64,000 nucleotides of DNA, from NCBI GenBank assembly GCA_025345505.1, contig JANVCC010000120.1:2144221-2208220 (forward strand), given 5' to 3'. Shown piece by piece: positions 9,956-24,172 of this stretch; position 1 is the stretch's first letter, and each line of letters starts with the position of its first letter. Origin of the DNA: Todiramphus chloris collaris. Its lineage: Eukaryota > Chordata > Aves > Coraciiformes > Alcedinidae. The translations under genes and the position numbers were made by a program. The notes beneath the pieces are model-generated. The model saw only the letters and a program-made list of their open reading frames with translations, searched no databases and had not been told where the DNA came from.

Positions 9956-12900
9956 CCCAGCTTCTAGCCCCTGGTGAATTCAGCAGTGGGGTTTAGATGG
10001 CAGAAGCCGCAGGTTCTCTCTGGCTCAGGGTTCTATGTGGCATCTTGTGGAAAAACCGTTTCAGCTCCTTCACAGTCGTAGTCTCTTTGCCCCTATCCTT
10101 CTCCTCCCTCCCTTTACACCTGCCTTTGAAATGGAGAGAGAAAACAAAAACCACTTTAATTTATTAGTGTTTGCAAAGGGCTTTGAGATCTTCAAAAGGA
10201 GGTGAGCACGCGGGGCTGCGTGGCAGGAGCTCGCTGTAGCGTTGCTCAGTGCTAGAGTGGAATCACCTTCCTCACATATCAAAAATAGTTTCTGCTCTAA
10301 TTAGTGTGCTAAGTACTTGTCTTCTCTCGTTTGAAGTGTCAGATTTTCATTACAGAACAAACAGACGACTCCTTAGAAAATTTCCTCTCAATTAGTAGCA
10401 AGTGGGAAAGGGCTTAATTGTTCAAAAAAGTGAGAAATGGTCAAAATAAAAGCGCGGTCTGCGTTGGATCCTGCATTTCCAGTATGACACTCTCCATCAC
10501 ACTGCGGCACGGCAAGAGTAGCAGCTCATGCATCATGTTCTTTCTGTCACCACTAACGTGGAGTCGTGTTATGTACTGTCACTGAAGTCATGTCATTAAA
10601 CACTGGAAACATAAGAAAACCCACACAGAATTAAAATGATCCTGGGGCGAAAAAAAATCCATTATTTAAAAAAAAAAAAAAAAAAGAGAAAGAAAAGCAA
10701 GCAACCAAAAAAACCAACAAAGCAAAACCCAACGTTTTCTTACATAAAATTAATTCAGTTTTGTTTACACAAGAATTGCTATTGAAGCCGCTAGAATTTC
10801 CTGAAGATCTTTGTCTCCACTTCAATTACTTCCTGCTCCTGGAGATTTTGACAATGCTGTTCAGACCATAGCAGCAGAGATGTCGTGGAGCCCGTCAGCT
10901 CCTGTGCTGCCAAGTACCTGTCTTGCTGTAAAACCCTACGGGACACCCGTAAAACGTAGATTTTGCTTTGATATTCCTGGAGATGAAGACTGTTCTCTCC
11001 AGCTGTACACCTCTGCCTGATGTAGAACCTGGGTAGGGAGGAATATCCAGGTAAAACCTACAAGGTCTTGTTTCCTCTCCAGCTCCCTGCGTGACAGCTG
11101 GCTCTGTTCACCATGTCAGGGCATCTTCTCCCTTTGAGGGCAGGAAGATGTGCACTGCTGCAGTACCAGGAGGGAGGTTGGGATACCCTGGAGCTTGCCT
11201 ACCAGAGAAATTTTTTCCCTTCCTGATGCCAAAACTAATTCATGGCTTTTATGAGGTGTTTGCTGCCCCTTTTGCAAGTTGTCTGAATGAGGACCTCAGG
11301 CTGGGTCAGAATAAGAGTTTCTGGGAGGGTTGGGGAAGGGGACACCCAAAAGCAGTGGGGGTGACAGCCATTCCTCAGCCTCATTCCTTTAAAGTCTGCA
11401 GGGCTCCTTCAGTAGGTGATTCAGAGGCAGAAGCCAAGGCAGCTGCTCCACATCCCCATCCAGGAAAGCCACTTCTTGCCTCACCGACTGCAGAGGGGCC
11501 ATGGGGAGACCTTCTGCTGCAAGTACACCCAAGATCCCACCCTGGCCTTCCCAGGGAAGTGCAGGAGCAGATGCGATGGCTCTCCCGGAGCGGAGCAGCA
11601 CAGTGCAGGGCCGTGCCGTGCAGGGAGGAGAACCGAGGGATGAGGCTGGCCCATGACCAAATAGTTACAAAATGGCCATCAATAAACCGAGTCCGGAAAT
11701 GAGAAGGTCTTGAAGCTTGGAGGAGTGAGGTCCTGGAACAGGTTCCAGCAGGAGCGGTGGCGGCAAGAAGCCCACGTAGTTTAAAATGGAACTTTATGAA
11801 TAGGTCTTATTATGTGGCTGCCAGCAATAGCAAGGGCTGAATTGATGGCTGGGTGAGCTCCTTTTAAGGCGTTTTGGTCTTTGCTCCATGCTTTGCATTC
11901 TCCTGGGATTTTTTTTTTTTAAGGTGACCTTCAAAGGATGTCTTTTAGAAAGCAAATTCTGTCGTGCTGTGGATTTCTTTGCAACATATAAAGGAAACCC
12001 TGAAAGATTTTTAAATATTTGTGTTAGTTTACGGTTGACGGTTGCTCTCGAACGAGCAGGAAAGTCGAGTCTGGTTTTGCTCGAAGCCCTGCTGGTCTTC
12101 TAATACGTCTGTTGGGAGAGAGGCTTTAATGTCTGGGCTCCTCTAGTGAGTTCATTGTTCAAAGAATTTTAGGTAGGCAGGATTGGGGAAAAGAATAAAA
12201 GGTATTTCATGCAACAGTCTCCGCTTCTGTTTACATTCTAATGACAAATGCTTTTTAATTTTTTTTTTTTCCCTTTTGTAGTTGTCTCATTTAGGTGGCT
12301 TATAGAAATGTCTTCATCTTTTTATTGATTTCCCTTATCCTCTGTTTATTCTTTTAAATGCTGCGTTCTCCCTAACCTTATCTCGTCACCAGTTGATGGA
12401 ACAGAGATCGGTGATTGACAGATTACATGGATAATAAAGAACGTTGTTAATCAAGAATACTTTTTACATCAGGATGTGAAATTTTCCAGTCTCTTCAAAC
12501 GGTACCGGGGCTGTCACACAAATATAGAAATATGCACGTACCCATCACATGATTAATCGTATGTATTCTTGCATTATGGTGGCTAATAATATATATATTT
12601 AAAGATCTACCGTAATTCATCTCTTTATAGGAAGGAAGGTCAGGCTGTGAACCAAATTCCTGTGGTGCCTCAGCACTGATGTCAAAACTGTAACTAAACT
12701 CTGTGTAACCTCTGTGTTGTAAAAGATGCCAAATGCAATCGAGTCAGGAATTTGTAAAGGTGATTTCCCGGGTGCAGGTGATGCACGTATTCTGTTCCAG
12801 CGCCGATTTGGCACCAGATCTACAGTGCCCATGTGGATTAACTGTAAGAGTGTATTGCAAGGCAGAGCAAAATGGATTATGCCATTGATTCCCAGCAAGC

Positions 12901-13189
12901 ACATCCCCCATGGCGAGGCAGGTTAGAGCAAGCTGCATCTGAGCTTTGCACATATATATATATATATATATACTTACTTTTTTTTAATGCTGGAAATGAA
13001 AATAAAACCCAATAAATGCTTCCCAGGCATTTAGCAAAGGCATGGCCTATTCCAGCAATATTTTTGGTGTGAGCAAGGGATCTGAATTCAAGAAATCCCC
13101 AGGGTGGTGTGGCCCAGTGTGTTTCAGGGATGCTGCTGAGTCGCAGCACACAGGGTTGGTGATTTGCACTTTATCTAAATATATGTTTT
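9956..13189. other. Gene-free stretch with simple repeats
   Basis: No gene is recognised. It holds an 18-base A run at 10668-10685, with no retrocopy upstream, and an AT dinucleotide run at 12952-12972. The section at about 12370-12600 is AT-rich and lacks repeat character, so it may be ordinary unique or conserved non-coding DNA. Confidence 0.5.
12952..12972. repeat. (AT)n dinucleotide run
   Basis: About ten AT units in a row lie between cac and acttac. This is a simple microsatellite. Confidence 0.9.
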
Positions 13190-13253
13190 TGTTTACATAA
13201 ACGAGACAGCAACATAAAGAGCTTTGTTTACCACAATCAATAAACGTGTTAAC
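13190..13253. promoter_or_regulatory. Cluster of forkhead-like motifs (candidate only)
   Basis: Within 64 bp there are two TGTTTAC forkhead-type cores (near 13190 and 13225-13231). There are also two ATAAACG-type cores, a near-palindrome GTTTACATAAAC at 13191-13202, an ACCACA Runx-type core and a GTTAAC half-site at 13248-13253. AT-rich DNA produces such motifs by chance, so only the density is notable. Function is inferred. Confidence 0.2.
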
Positions 13254-16200
13254 TTGGTTTTCTCTACCAGAAAAGATTAGTAACTAATCCTTTCCCCTTC
13301 ACCTTGGAGGCAGTCCAGGCGTATTTATTACAGAACAGGAATGTTTCTGCATCAGTTTGGGAAATCATTAAAGCCATCACGTGAACAGGGCAGCTCTCTC
13401 TGCAGCTTCACTGCCCAGCTGCCAACGTAGCCATTCCAGCACCCACTCCCCGAGGTAAAGAAAGGTCCAGGAGAAATTTTGTAGAGCTCAAGGATTTAAG
13501 GACCAGGCTCCAAAAGGAGAGTTGCTGCCCAACAGCCCGTAGCAGGTCCAGCGTTTGCAATGTGCGTTTGCAGGAGAGGTTCTGTACTGTCTAAGCCTGG
13601 ATTTTGAAGGTGCCCTCAAAGGTGCAACAGTTCATAGGAGATTTGTGGTGCTGGAGCTCTGGACAATGGTGGGTGAGAGACTGGTGGGAGGGAGGGCCAC
13701 TGGTTACATCTAGGATGAACCATTTGCTAGAAGCAGGTAGAAATCTCTGCAACCGACTTAGGCTTTGTAAGGCTGAGCTTTGCATCCAACTCAATCAGCG
13801 GTTAAGAGGAGGAATTTCCTTTTGTTCCTGGACTGGTCTTTTGTGTCTTCAAGAGAGACAATAGGGAGATTATTTTTTTTAATAATAATTTAAGAGCTCA
13901 GTGAACATGGATCAAGCAACAATAACTGGTGGCAAATGAAAAGGCACTTGATGTAGGAGATGGATAAAGGCTGTTGGCTAGAGGAAGTTGTACATCTAGT
14001 AAAATAAGCCAAGCTGATCATGTATTGGCCAGCTTAGAGATCTTTGTACTTCCTCCTTATTTTAGAGAAGATAGGATAGAGAAAGGATGAGAGGCAGGGA
14101 AGAACAGAAGCATCCTAGAAAAGGAGAAACACAAGCTGAAAAGGACCTTGGAGAAGCTCTCAGAAGACTCCAGTCAGACTACCTAATGCACTTTCTGCAG
14201 GGGGAAACCTTTGTCATGGGTTTTAAGAGGGAACTTTTAAAAGGTGAGCTAGGCTGAGTAATGTAAAGTGAGGGTCAGGGCACAGTTCATCTTCCCTGCA
14301 CAAGGAGATGGTCTGGTCCTTATTCCACCAGGCCACAGACAGCCACAGCCACAATCTCACTGGCTTTAGGTTAAACTGGGAAAAGCACATTTGAGTCTGT
14401 TTTTCTATCCCACATCACTCCTTCAAAAGCCTCAGGGAGCAAGAAAGTTGCTTGCAGCCCTTTGTTAGAGGAGCGTGGTACTTAGTTCTGGGCAGAGAAT
14501 GGTTAAAGGGCAGCCTAGAAATCATCAGAAGATTTTTTTTTTTTCCTTTCCATCCGTCAATCAAAGAATCTGGTGTAATTGGTCTTCAGTGGGATGATTT
14601 ATTCACAGTGTTTTAATGTGACCTAAATCCAATCTTACTCATCATCAGCAACCATTGTTCTTGGCACTCATTTTAATCAGATGTCTCGCTAATCCAGACT
14701 GATTGTCTAGTGGCTTTCACACATGTCAAGATGTGGTTCTTCAGAGAAAGGAAAAAAATCCAGGGGAAAGTTCTTTTCTTTTCACCTGTCTTCATCCAGA
14801 CCTTGTGTGCCGTGTATTTCTTAGCTCTAGGACACCCCTGATAGTGGATATTCCCAGGCTCCTCTTCAGTTTTGTTCAGCTGCTCTTTAAATAGGGTCCA
14901 GAGTCACTTTTTCTCTCCTTTATTTTCTGAGTTAGATTACTCAGGAATGATACTAGCGACACTAGCCATCAAAGTTGGGTTCCACCCTGGGTCCTCTCAC
15001 CAAAGGAAGTAGAGAATCATTCTAGTCATTTCAGAGATGTGTTTTGGAATGGAGGATGCATCTCTGATGCTCTGGTGGTGCCAGAGCCACCTCAACCCCC
15101 TCAGTATCTCAGGGGTGGGAATTGAAAGGAATCTTTCCATTAGCCTCGTGCAGTTCCCCAGGGAGGGGAGCAGGAGCCCCAGGCTGCTGGCACTTTGCTG
15201 ATTGGGTCACTTTGCAGCCAGGTCTAGGTGAAGAGGTGGCAAAATTTGGTAATCCCTCCTCCCTTGGTGCTCAGTTCTGAAACTTTACAGACATTCTTTC
15301 ATCGTTGCTTTTGAAGCTTTGACTGTAGCAGACCAACAAGAACCTAGACTGGGAGATCCCACATCGGAGAGGCAGAGAACTGGGGGAGCTTCACTGGTGC
15401 AGTTTGCCCAGACCAAGAGCTGGTGGGCTCTTGGTGGCAGGATTGGAGCTCTGGGAAACCTGAAGAGGAGGAGCTGACATCCTTCACCTTCCTGCTGCCA
15501 ACAGGGAGCGTGGAGAGGGGGCAGCTGGAACGCTGCAGCGCTGGTGACAGTTTGGGGGAAAATAGGATGCTGATGAGTGTTCTGATTGGAAGTGACAGCA
15601 GATCCCTATCTGGGTTGTGAGAAGGAGGGTTGTTTGTGTTGTTTTTTTAATCTTTTGGAGGTATTACTGATCTTTGTTCAGGAGGGTGCCACGGTCCTGT
15701 TCAAACACGCTGCTGCTTGTGTAGGTGTGGAGAAAGGCAACGCGGACAGAATGTCTTCTTAAGGGAAGTAATGGCTGCATTTTTAATGCTTTTCTTTACT
15801 TTTTTGGGGTTGCTTTGTTTTGTTTTTTTTTAATCCCACACTACTGCAGAGCTGACCTTGCAAGCCCCATGCCCATCCCGTGGCAGTGCAGAGCAAGCTC
15901 AGGGTTTGTGGTTCAGTTCCTGGTCAACTGAATGTCATTTCTAAATAATGGCTCCAAACAGAGATGTTTTCTCTTTAATTTCCCCATGTCCTGCATTCCT
16001 TGCTCTGCCTTTCACAGTCAGTATGAGGCCATTGACCCAGTGGTCGTATAAATTAGACTGGCAGTGAGTGCTTGACATCCTTTGGGTTGCATCCTGGTGT
16101 CCTGAGTGCCCCATGTGCTCCACTGCAGCTTTATGGATGTGAACACCCATTAGCTTTGGCTAGCACCCCAAGTTTGCCTTGCTCTGCACCACTCAGAGCT

Positions 16201-18693
16201 GACACCCTCCCCCCCCATCCCCCCCCACCTATTTCAAACTATCTGTTCAAAGACATAAAGATGTGACGTTGCCATTTCCAGGCAGGGGAAGCTGAGGTAG
16301 AGCGAAGGAACCAGCTTTGGATGTATTAACGTCATTGGCTATGAACTTAGTGTCAGAGGTGGGGCTGAAATAGAGATCTCCTGGGTGGTGTGACCTCCCA
16401 GCTGTCTCACGGGTTGGTAAAGTCCTTGTGCACAATAAGATGAATCTTTCTGCTTCTGCAAAGCTGATTGACATTGAAAATTGCTCCTGGGGCTCTACTG
16501 GAGATGTCCCATCATCCAGTGCATACATGGACATGAGCTCTCCTTCCACCCAGACCACAGCTGTAAGCTCCTGCCAGGCTTTGGGCACCTGGGAGTCTGG
16601 CAGGAGGGAGATGTGAGCTGCCCAAGCCAAGGCCTCTCAAGTCCTGCAGGTGAAGGAAAGCGATTCCCTGAAAGCCTCCATCTTTCACCGACCACACAGG
16701 CTTGGCAGAAGCTCCCCACTGAAGTGTGCAGAGGTATAACGCTGAGATCGACATCCATTCCTGTCATGATCTGGGATCTCAGATGCTTCATTTGTTGATG
16801 CTTAAAAGCATTTCCTTTCACCTCTGAAATAATCTCTCTAACTCTTGTCCCCCACCCCCACGGCTCGAGCAGTTGGACGTGCTTTAAATTCCCTCTCCCA
16901 TCTCTCCCCCCGCCACTGCTCCACTGCCTCTGATCGGGGAGCTGTGTGCATGCATTATGGGCTGTCTGATAGTCCTGCCTGATATGATAGCATTGCTAAG
17001 TACCCTCCAAACGCTTAATGCTGCAATTATTATTCCGGTGGGCACCTCCAGAAACTTCTCGCAGTTGGATGAGTCTAGCCTTTTACCTCAGCTCCATTAA
17101 CAAACATCTTCATCATCCTGAACGCTGTAATGGCCTACAAGGCACGTGACTCCTGGAGATGCTCCCGTCCTCCCCCCGTGGAGAGGACAGAAAGCCTCCC
17201 CTGAACACACGGACTTCTCCTATCAGTAATAATCTGTCCAGGAGTCTCAAAATAACACTGCCATTAGCGCAGCGTTTCCCGCTCCCTCCCCGGTGCCTGG
17301 CGGAGGGCTGCTCCCCCACCCCGCTCCCAGCAGCAGGTCTGTCCCATGCGCTGCGTGTTACACACAACAAGCATTTATCACACAGATGTGCTGAGACCTG
17401 GCTGAATATTTCATGGCAAAGTGCCTCTACCAGAGCCCAGCTCTGTGACCTTGAGCACACCGTGTCATTGAGCTCTGCCGCTCCGATTTTTGTTGGACTA
17501 TTGCATCGAGAACATGTCAGGCATGAGGACGATGCAAAACACCTTTCACCCCGTCCTTTCTAGGCCAGCATTTTCTTGTCCATCTCCTTATGCCTCATCA
17601 TGGACAAGGCATTGCCATGGCCAAGCCAAGGTCTCTGAGGACTGTATCTGAGGCTTGGAAGTAGGTGATGTGTTTGGACCCGTGTTTGGATCCATGCTTG
17701 GGGTGTTTCCATGGCTAGGGATGGTGAAAGGGCCAGGTGACTCCAGACCTCCAGTCTTTGCATTGCCCTCAGCATCCCTGCAGGAGGTCTTTAAAATGGC
17801 CAGTACTGGTTGTTTCAGAAAGGGACGTAGGAAGAAATCATGGTTCAGCTCCTAACAGAGGAGTTTAGTTTGACGGCTTGTTTTCTGCTTGAAAACACAG
17901 AGACAAATATCCTGCCGGTGTCCGAGTGAACTGCTGCCACCCGGGACACGTTGGTCCCTGAAAGCACCCCTCTGCTCGCAGCCCACAGACTGATGTACTG
18001 GGTGTGCAGCAGGGCTGGCAGCAAAACGCCGCGGGCAGCGTGCCCAGAAAGGCTGCTCCCAAAGTGCAACCCTCGCTTGCCACTTCCACTCAGCCCTCCA
18101 TCACCTTAATGAATCCTCGCTCCCGCTGACAGCCGCACCTCATAACACGTCAGGCGCTTGCAAGATGCGGCGGAAGCCACCGCCTGCCCTGGAGGAGATA
18201 CAAATTAAGTCCATTTCACCCTGGAAATTAAACTCGTGGGAGGAGGAGAAAGTGCTGCTGCTTCCCGTGGCTGTGGCAAGCTGGTTAGATTCATGGACCA
18301 GTATGTTTGTGGGGTGATGCTGTGGGAAAGGCACGTGTGCCCAGAGCAGCTCACACTCCTCATGGCCAAAACTCTTCCAGGATGGATCAGTGACCAGGAG
18401 ATGCTGTGTGTTTCTCCCTTCTTGTATCTAATTTTGTCCCTGAGCGGATTAATAGCATGAGCTGAATGTTTTCTGTTGGTTTATTCATTCCTTGGCTTGT
18501 TTTGTCAATTGAGCAGCTCTTGTTACCCCAGAAGGAGCTTGGGGAGTGATGTATGGCCCTGACAGCCAGATTAAACAACCCATTTACTGCACCCAGTCTC
18601 CAGAATTCAGACAGCAGAGGCATGGGCAACAGTACTAACAGTCACAAAGCAAACAGAAATCAGATACTTTTCATTTTTAGTTCATTTCTTTAC
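13254..18693. other. Gene-free stretch, nothing firm
   Basis: I find no exon or repeat family. Minor low-complexity items are a T run at about 14531-14543 and a C-rich patch at 16208-16229. The part at about 16860-17100 is unique and relatively rich in developmental-type AT motifs (gcttaatgctgcaattatta), but I cannot assign a role. Confidence 0.45.
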
Positions 18694-18799
18694 AAGAAAA
18701 GGGCAGGGGTGGGGAAAGGGAAAGAGTAAACAGAGGGAGAAGAAGAAATGGGCTGGAAAGGGGAGAAGAAGGGGAAGAAGTACCAGAGGGGGAAAATGC
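18694..18799 (+). repeat. Polypurine (GA-rich) tract
   Basis: About 105 bp on the plus strand is almost all A and G, with aggggtgggg, gggagaagaagaaa and gggagaagaaggggaag segments. It is low-complexity DNA capable of triplex formation. There is no gene in it. Confidence 0.8.
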
Positions 18800-21700
18800 A
18801 GTGGAGTTATTAACACTTGATTGAAATGAGCTCAAAGGCAGCTCAGGGTTAGCAGCTTCTCTCTCAAAACCATAACAGAGTGGTTGAGTCCTGACCGTAC
18901 AACTGGGAGCCTTTGCTGGTACACTTGTGCTTAACGCTGCTTTAAGTGGCATCTTCTGACACATTTTTATCTATTTTTTTATTTATTTTAGGAACTGCAG
19001 CTGTTCTGGGCTGAGTGGGAGCTCAAGACATGTGGGATGTCTTTGAATGCCAAGTGGACCTGGGTGGCAGATACCCAAAGCTTTGCCTTGTTGCTGCCAA
19101 AGAGCAGCAGATGGGAGAAGAGATGAGAGCAGCTTTGGAAAGGCAGAGCCGTTTTGGTCTAGCTGTGATGAGCTGAGCTCCTCTGGGGCTGTGCTGGAGC
19201 TGGTCTGAGGACCCAACCCTTGATGGGAACCCACAGGCTAGGGCTGAGGTGGGATGGTGTGCTCCTTCACCCTCATGCAAGCTGGGAGAGACCAGCACCA
19301 GCTGCTTTGCTGGTAGACAGGCTCCTGTTCCTGGCTTCCAAACCTTTCTTGGTCCCAGAAGGAGGCTGTGAACCTCTTTCATCTTTGTGATTAGCTGGCA
19401 CTGAGGGCTGCTCAGCTGAAAAACATAACGTGAAATGGAAATGTTCCTCAGGTCCATCTGAGGACAGTACATATAGTGGGGCAGGCTCTTCTCACGGCCC
19501 CTTCTGATGGCAGTTTGCACTGGGACACCTACAAAAAGGGGCAGAAGAAGTGGAGATCAGAGTATCATCACTGCCTGAACACTTGAAGTCTGTCCAAAAA
19601 GTGAGGGATGTGACAGGTCTTTAACTGCCTGCAGTTGGTTATTGCATCACTTTTCTGTGGAGGAGGCCATTCCTGTCATATGGGGGAGCATCCAGGCCCC
19701 TTATCTTCATCGCTTTGGTTTTTTTTGGATGAAGGGGGCATTCCTCCTGATATCAAGACTGGGATACATACAATTCTATGATTGTAGATACCAAGCTGGG
19801 TGTTCAGCAGGTCCTGTGGCCCAGCTGATGCACTGTAGTGTGTTAAACTGCCGTGTCTTGACCATGTGTTTTAGGATGGCATGCTTCCCATAACATCCCC
19901 ATGCTTCAGGATGTCCTGCTTCAGGACCTACCACAGTCTGGGAATTGATAAAATCCTTGAAACTTAAAATACCCATAAAGGTCTTGGACAGAGGGACAGC
20001 TTTGAGCACTGAATGGGTCACCCCATCTCAGCTGTAGCACTTCTCAAGTCCTTGTGATAACCCACAACACGGTTATCTCCTGCTCAGGGGGGGACAGGGA
20101 ATGGCTAACCTGCTGGATCCGTTCAGGGTCGTCCCTCCTTGGTTTTGAGCTGAGCATGGGAGTGTCTTTGGTGGCATTCGTGCCTGTTTCATGGCTCAGT
20201 GAATGTCACCGTGAAATGATCACATCTAACCATGCGTGATGTATCAGCAACAAAAAAAGGTCAACTCCAACCGTAAATATTTCAAGCCTTGTAAAATATT
20301 CATTGGTAGCCATGAATACTGAAGAGGTGGGATGGGCCAGAAATCTTCCAGCCTGCTCCTTCCCCCTGCCAGCCAGGCTGGAGAGCTGCTGCTGTGTCAG
20401 AACTGTCCTGTCCTACTGCCTTTCAACGCTGCTTCCCAGCAGTACATCCTCTGCTCTGCTGGATGGAGATATTTGAGGAGTTCTACAGCTTTCTCTGGAT
20501 CTTTTTGGCCGAGCAAAGCTGGCTTTCTCAGGAGGCTGTGTGCATTCTTCCCATTCACATACCTAGTTGTCCACTGCCAGGTTTCCGGGCATACCAAGCA
20601 CACAAGTGCCCTGACTTGACACCACAGATCAGCAAAGAAGAGCTGGGCTCCCCATGGGTTTGTGCTTATCTGCACATGTGCACGTCTCGCCACCTTGAAA
20701 ATCCTAGGCGAGGTTTCCAGCACAAAGGCATGATTTTCTTAAGCCAACAGATACAGTGAGAAGAAACTAAACTGGTTTTAGGGCTGTTCTTCTACCCAAA
20801 TCAGGAACATCACCCTCCAATGTCCAGGACAGTCTCAGTTTAGCTGGGTTGTACTACCTCTCTGGTTAGACCATGTGAGAGAAGAACAAGCTGGCAAAGG
20901 AAAAGGAGAGGTGCCATGAGGGGGAAAGGAGATGGAGAGCTACTGTAGCATCTCCCCATTAACCATCATTTTTATTCTTTACCAGTACTGCTTCAGAAGC
21001 ACTTCTCTTGGGAAGCCCTGCACTGAAATGAGTGCTGCCTTCTTCAGAGGTCTCCTGAGATGCTGACAGCTCCCCTTCATGTTGGCGCTGTCACCTCACT
21101 TTTCATGGCCTGAATCAGACCTAAAAACACACAAAAAAGGGCCAAAGTCTGCATTTTTTTGTGCACTGCATACCAGAGCAATGAAATCCCACAGCTATCC
21201 CACGAGGTCTGGAAGGACAGTGTTCATCCCTTGTATCTCTATCCATCCAAAGCAAGGTGTGTTCTGGCCAGCAAGGTGCCCCAAGAGCCATGGGGACAAA
21301 CAGGCCTCCCCATCAGCAACTCATGCCATGTCACCCTCCTCTCCATGGGACTGGGTTACTGTGGGGTGGGTAGGATTTGGGTCTCCAGGTGTGCAGGAGG
21401 ATCCCACAGCCTTCAGCTGCTGTGGTTTGGAAGTTTCTCAAAGGTCCCATATCAGCCCTGCAGGGATGCCCTGGATGCTCTTACACACCTGAACTGGCAC
21501 AGACATCTGGGGTTTTTAAGCAACCAGATCATACCTGCAGTGTTTGCTCCATTCCATTCAGAGACCTGAAACTAGACACCTAATTTTGGGTTATAAAGGG
21601 AAATAAGAACGATTACACCTCCAATAAAAGACTGTCCCTCTCCTCCCCACCTCATCTGCTGAGCAATTACAGCGGTGTTCATCCCCAAGCCAAGCCTCCC

Positions 21701-24172
21701 CCTGATTTCTTGCCCATTGCCCTAATCTCTTGGGTTGTTTCTGTCTTTTCCCTGTCCTCCCCTGGTGTTTGCAACACGCCACAATTCCTCACAGTCACTG
21801 GTGTTTGTTATTATTAGTGTGACACAGACACCTCAGCCCAAGATCGAGCCCAGTTGTGCTGGATGTTTGACACCCATGATGAAAGAGATGGTTTCTCCCC
21901 CACAAAGAGCTGAACAGTTGAAGAGTGCAGTGAGGAACCCCAGATGGAGACAGACAACGTATGGAACACCGAGTATGATTTCTTTTTTTCCCTTTGAAAT
22001 AACAGGAAGTAGTTTTATTTAATAATGTCTTTCGGGCCTCTTGGCAAAACCCTAATCAAATATCAATAGACACCCTCACATTTGCTGTTGCTGGATCAGA
22101 GCTTCAATAAATAATCCCCCTTTTTCTAAGAGGTGCCACAAGGTCTTAGATCTCAGGCAGAGCATTTCTGTCCTGACATCTGCTTTTACTGAGGAATGAG
22201 AACGGGCTAATAATCAATAACCAATTGAACAGGAATAGTCCTTGCTTCAAAGCAAACCCCTTCCAAGCCCTGATCTACCAAAGCAATTCAGCTGGGAGGA
22301 AATAGTGGTGCCGCTTAATTAGAAATGCAATCAAGACTTATTGGAAATTGCCTCTTTTTATTTTTTTTTTGCTAAGTGGAGTCACTGTACAGAGTTATTT
22401 TGGGGGTGGAGGGAGAGCAGGCAAAAAGCAGAGCTTTTACTATGTCCGCTGCTCCCGTTGGTCTTATTTTTTCCTGGTAGAAGCTTCCTACACATCCTCA
22501 GGTGCTTGGTGCCACCCCCCCTGCACCACACTTCTCCCCCCAAAGAAGACGTAGCGACTCCTGGTTCTTCCGGAGTGTTGCTCTGAGGGTGACCACAGAG
22601 CTTTGAACAAACACCTCCCCAACAGTTCTTCCTTTTGAGCAAGGTCTGCCCAGCCAAGCAGTTTTACCAAGGACCAGCAGTGCATACAAATGGTGCTGTC
22701 TGCTGGCTCCTGCACCCAGGGTATGTTGTATTTCTTGGCTAGATGCTTGTTGCACGCAGCCTGAACGGATTAATTGAGCTTCCCAAAGACTTTTTTTTTT
22801 AAGGTATGACATTTTTTGGTCAATATTGGCTGTTAATGCAAACCCTTGTGCCCTGCTCCTCTCATCATCAGGCTTAGGAGTGGTTTGGAGAGTGAGACTG
22901 GATTCTTTGCTCTGTCCAAGTAGCAGCTTTTCCTATCAGGGCAGGTGGGAGGAGGTTCGGCAGCCCCTGGGATGGAGGAAAAGTGACTTCAGACATGTCT
23001 GAACACTGCCCAGGAATAAAAGAGGTCAGCCGGCCAGAAGAGCTGAAAAAGCGTGCCAGAAATATCAGTGGGTCAGGGAATCTGGCAAAAAGCAGGCACA
23101 TTTCACGTGGTTTCAGACCCAGCTGTGCTGGCTGAGGATTTGTCTGCAGAAACATCAAAATTAGATCTTGGGGCTGTAGAGGACACTCTTGCAAAGACCA
23201 GCTGGAGAGATCAGAGCTCCAGTGCTATCCCCCCAGGTGCTCAGAGAGCAGGGCTCTGGGGTTTTCCCAGGGAAATGCCACCACTCCAGCTGCCAGACTG
23301 GGGCATCCCAGCGTCTCTGTTTGCTCTCCAAGAGCTCCAGAGCAATTAGGCTCAGTTTGTAGTGCTGGTTTTCCCCGGTCCCCAGCTGTCAGCATCACTG
23401 ATGCTCCTGACACCAGCAATCTGACAGCCGCGCCAGGAGCAGCCCGCTCCTTACATCCTTGCTCGTGCTGAATCCCCCGCAGACAAACACTCACCAACCC
23501 CGAGCCCTGCAAATTGCCACCGCCTTCCAGAAACACGACCAGCTGAAGGATGACGGGAAGCCAGCACTGGCCCATCACCAAACTGGGATCCTAATATGTA
23601 ACCACTTAGGAGGATAGGGAGACACCTAAACTCCGCTTTCTGGACAGGACCATTAATTTTTCTGCTGACAGCATGCAGGAGAGCACCAGATCCATCCCAC
23701 CAGCTCTCTCTGTAGGCATCAGCAGCCTCTCTGTGCAGGCGTTTAAAGCAACACAGCCTCTGTTCAGGGCTGGAAAGTGTTGCAGGGACTGGAGCTGTTG
23801 AATGTGATGCTATTTTTACAGTCACTCCTCCGAGCAGTTTAATGGTCATGAGTGGTCAAGACCTCCATTTTCTATCTCCCCATTAAGAAGGATGCCCCAA
23901 GCGACAGGAGCTTCCCCTGATTCTAGGAACTGGGGCACTGATCCCAGGTGAAGAGCACCATCTGCTGACATCCCCTCCCTGCAGCTCCCTGGATTTTCAG
24001 TGAAGGTCCCTGACCGAGACCTGGCCATACACAGAGTCAGATTCAGTCCTGGAATGACATGGGGCTGCCTGTGCAGGCTCGAAAAGCTCCTGTCCTGATG
24101 GGTGGCTTCACTTCTTTGCTGTTTTACTTGGAAATCTGTGGAGCCTGGAAGCCTCGGGGCAAGAAGGCTGTT
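18800..24172. other. Gene-free stretch, nothing recognised
   Basis: More than 5 kb without a recognisable exon, RNA gene or transposon. All open frames are short and unrelated to any family I know. An isolated attctatgatt at 19773 has no CR1 sequence before it. Confidence 0.5.

Noticed and set aside
10668..10685. A run as a sign of a processed pseudogene
   Set aside because: No gene-like sequence or polyadenylation context lies upstream, and bird CR1s do not commonly make processed copies.
11091..11702. 203-codon plus-strand open frame
   Set aside because: Proline- and serine-rich translation of GC-rich DNA with no conserved motif; other frames overlap it.
14100..14220. Possible CR1-like phrase (gaaaaggaccttggagaagc)
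   Set aside because: Only one short similarity with no tail and no second phrase in order; not enough to call an element.
19773..19783. Isolated attctatgatt as a CR1 tail
   Set aside because: The bases before it do not contain the conserved CR1 3' phrases; an 11-base match alone is weak.
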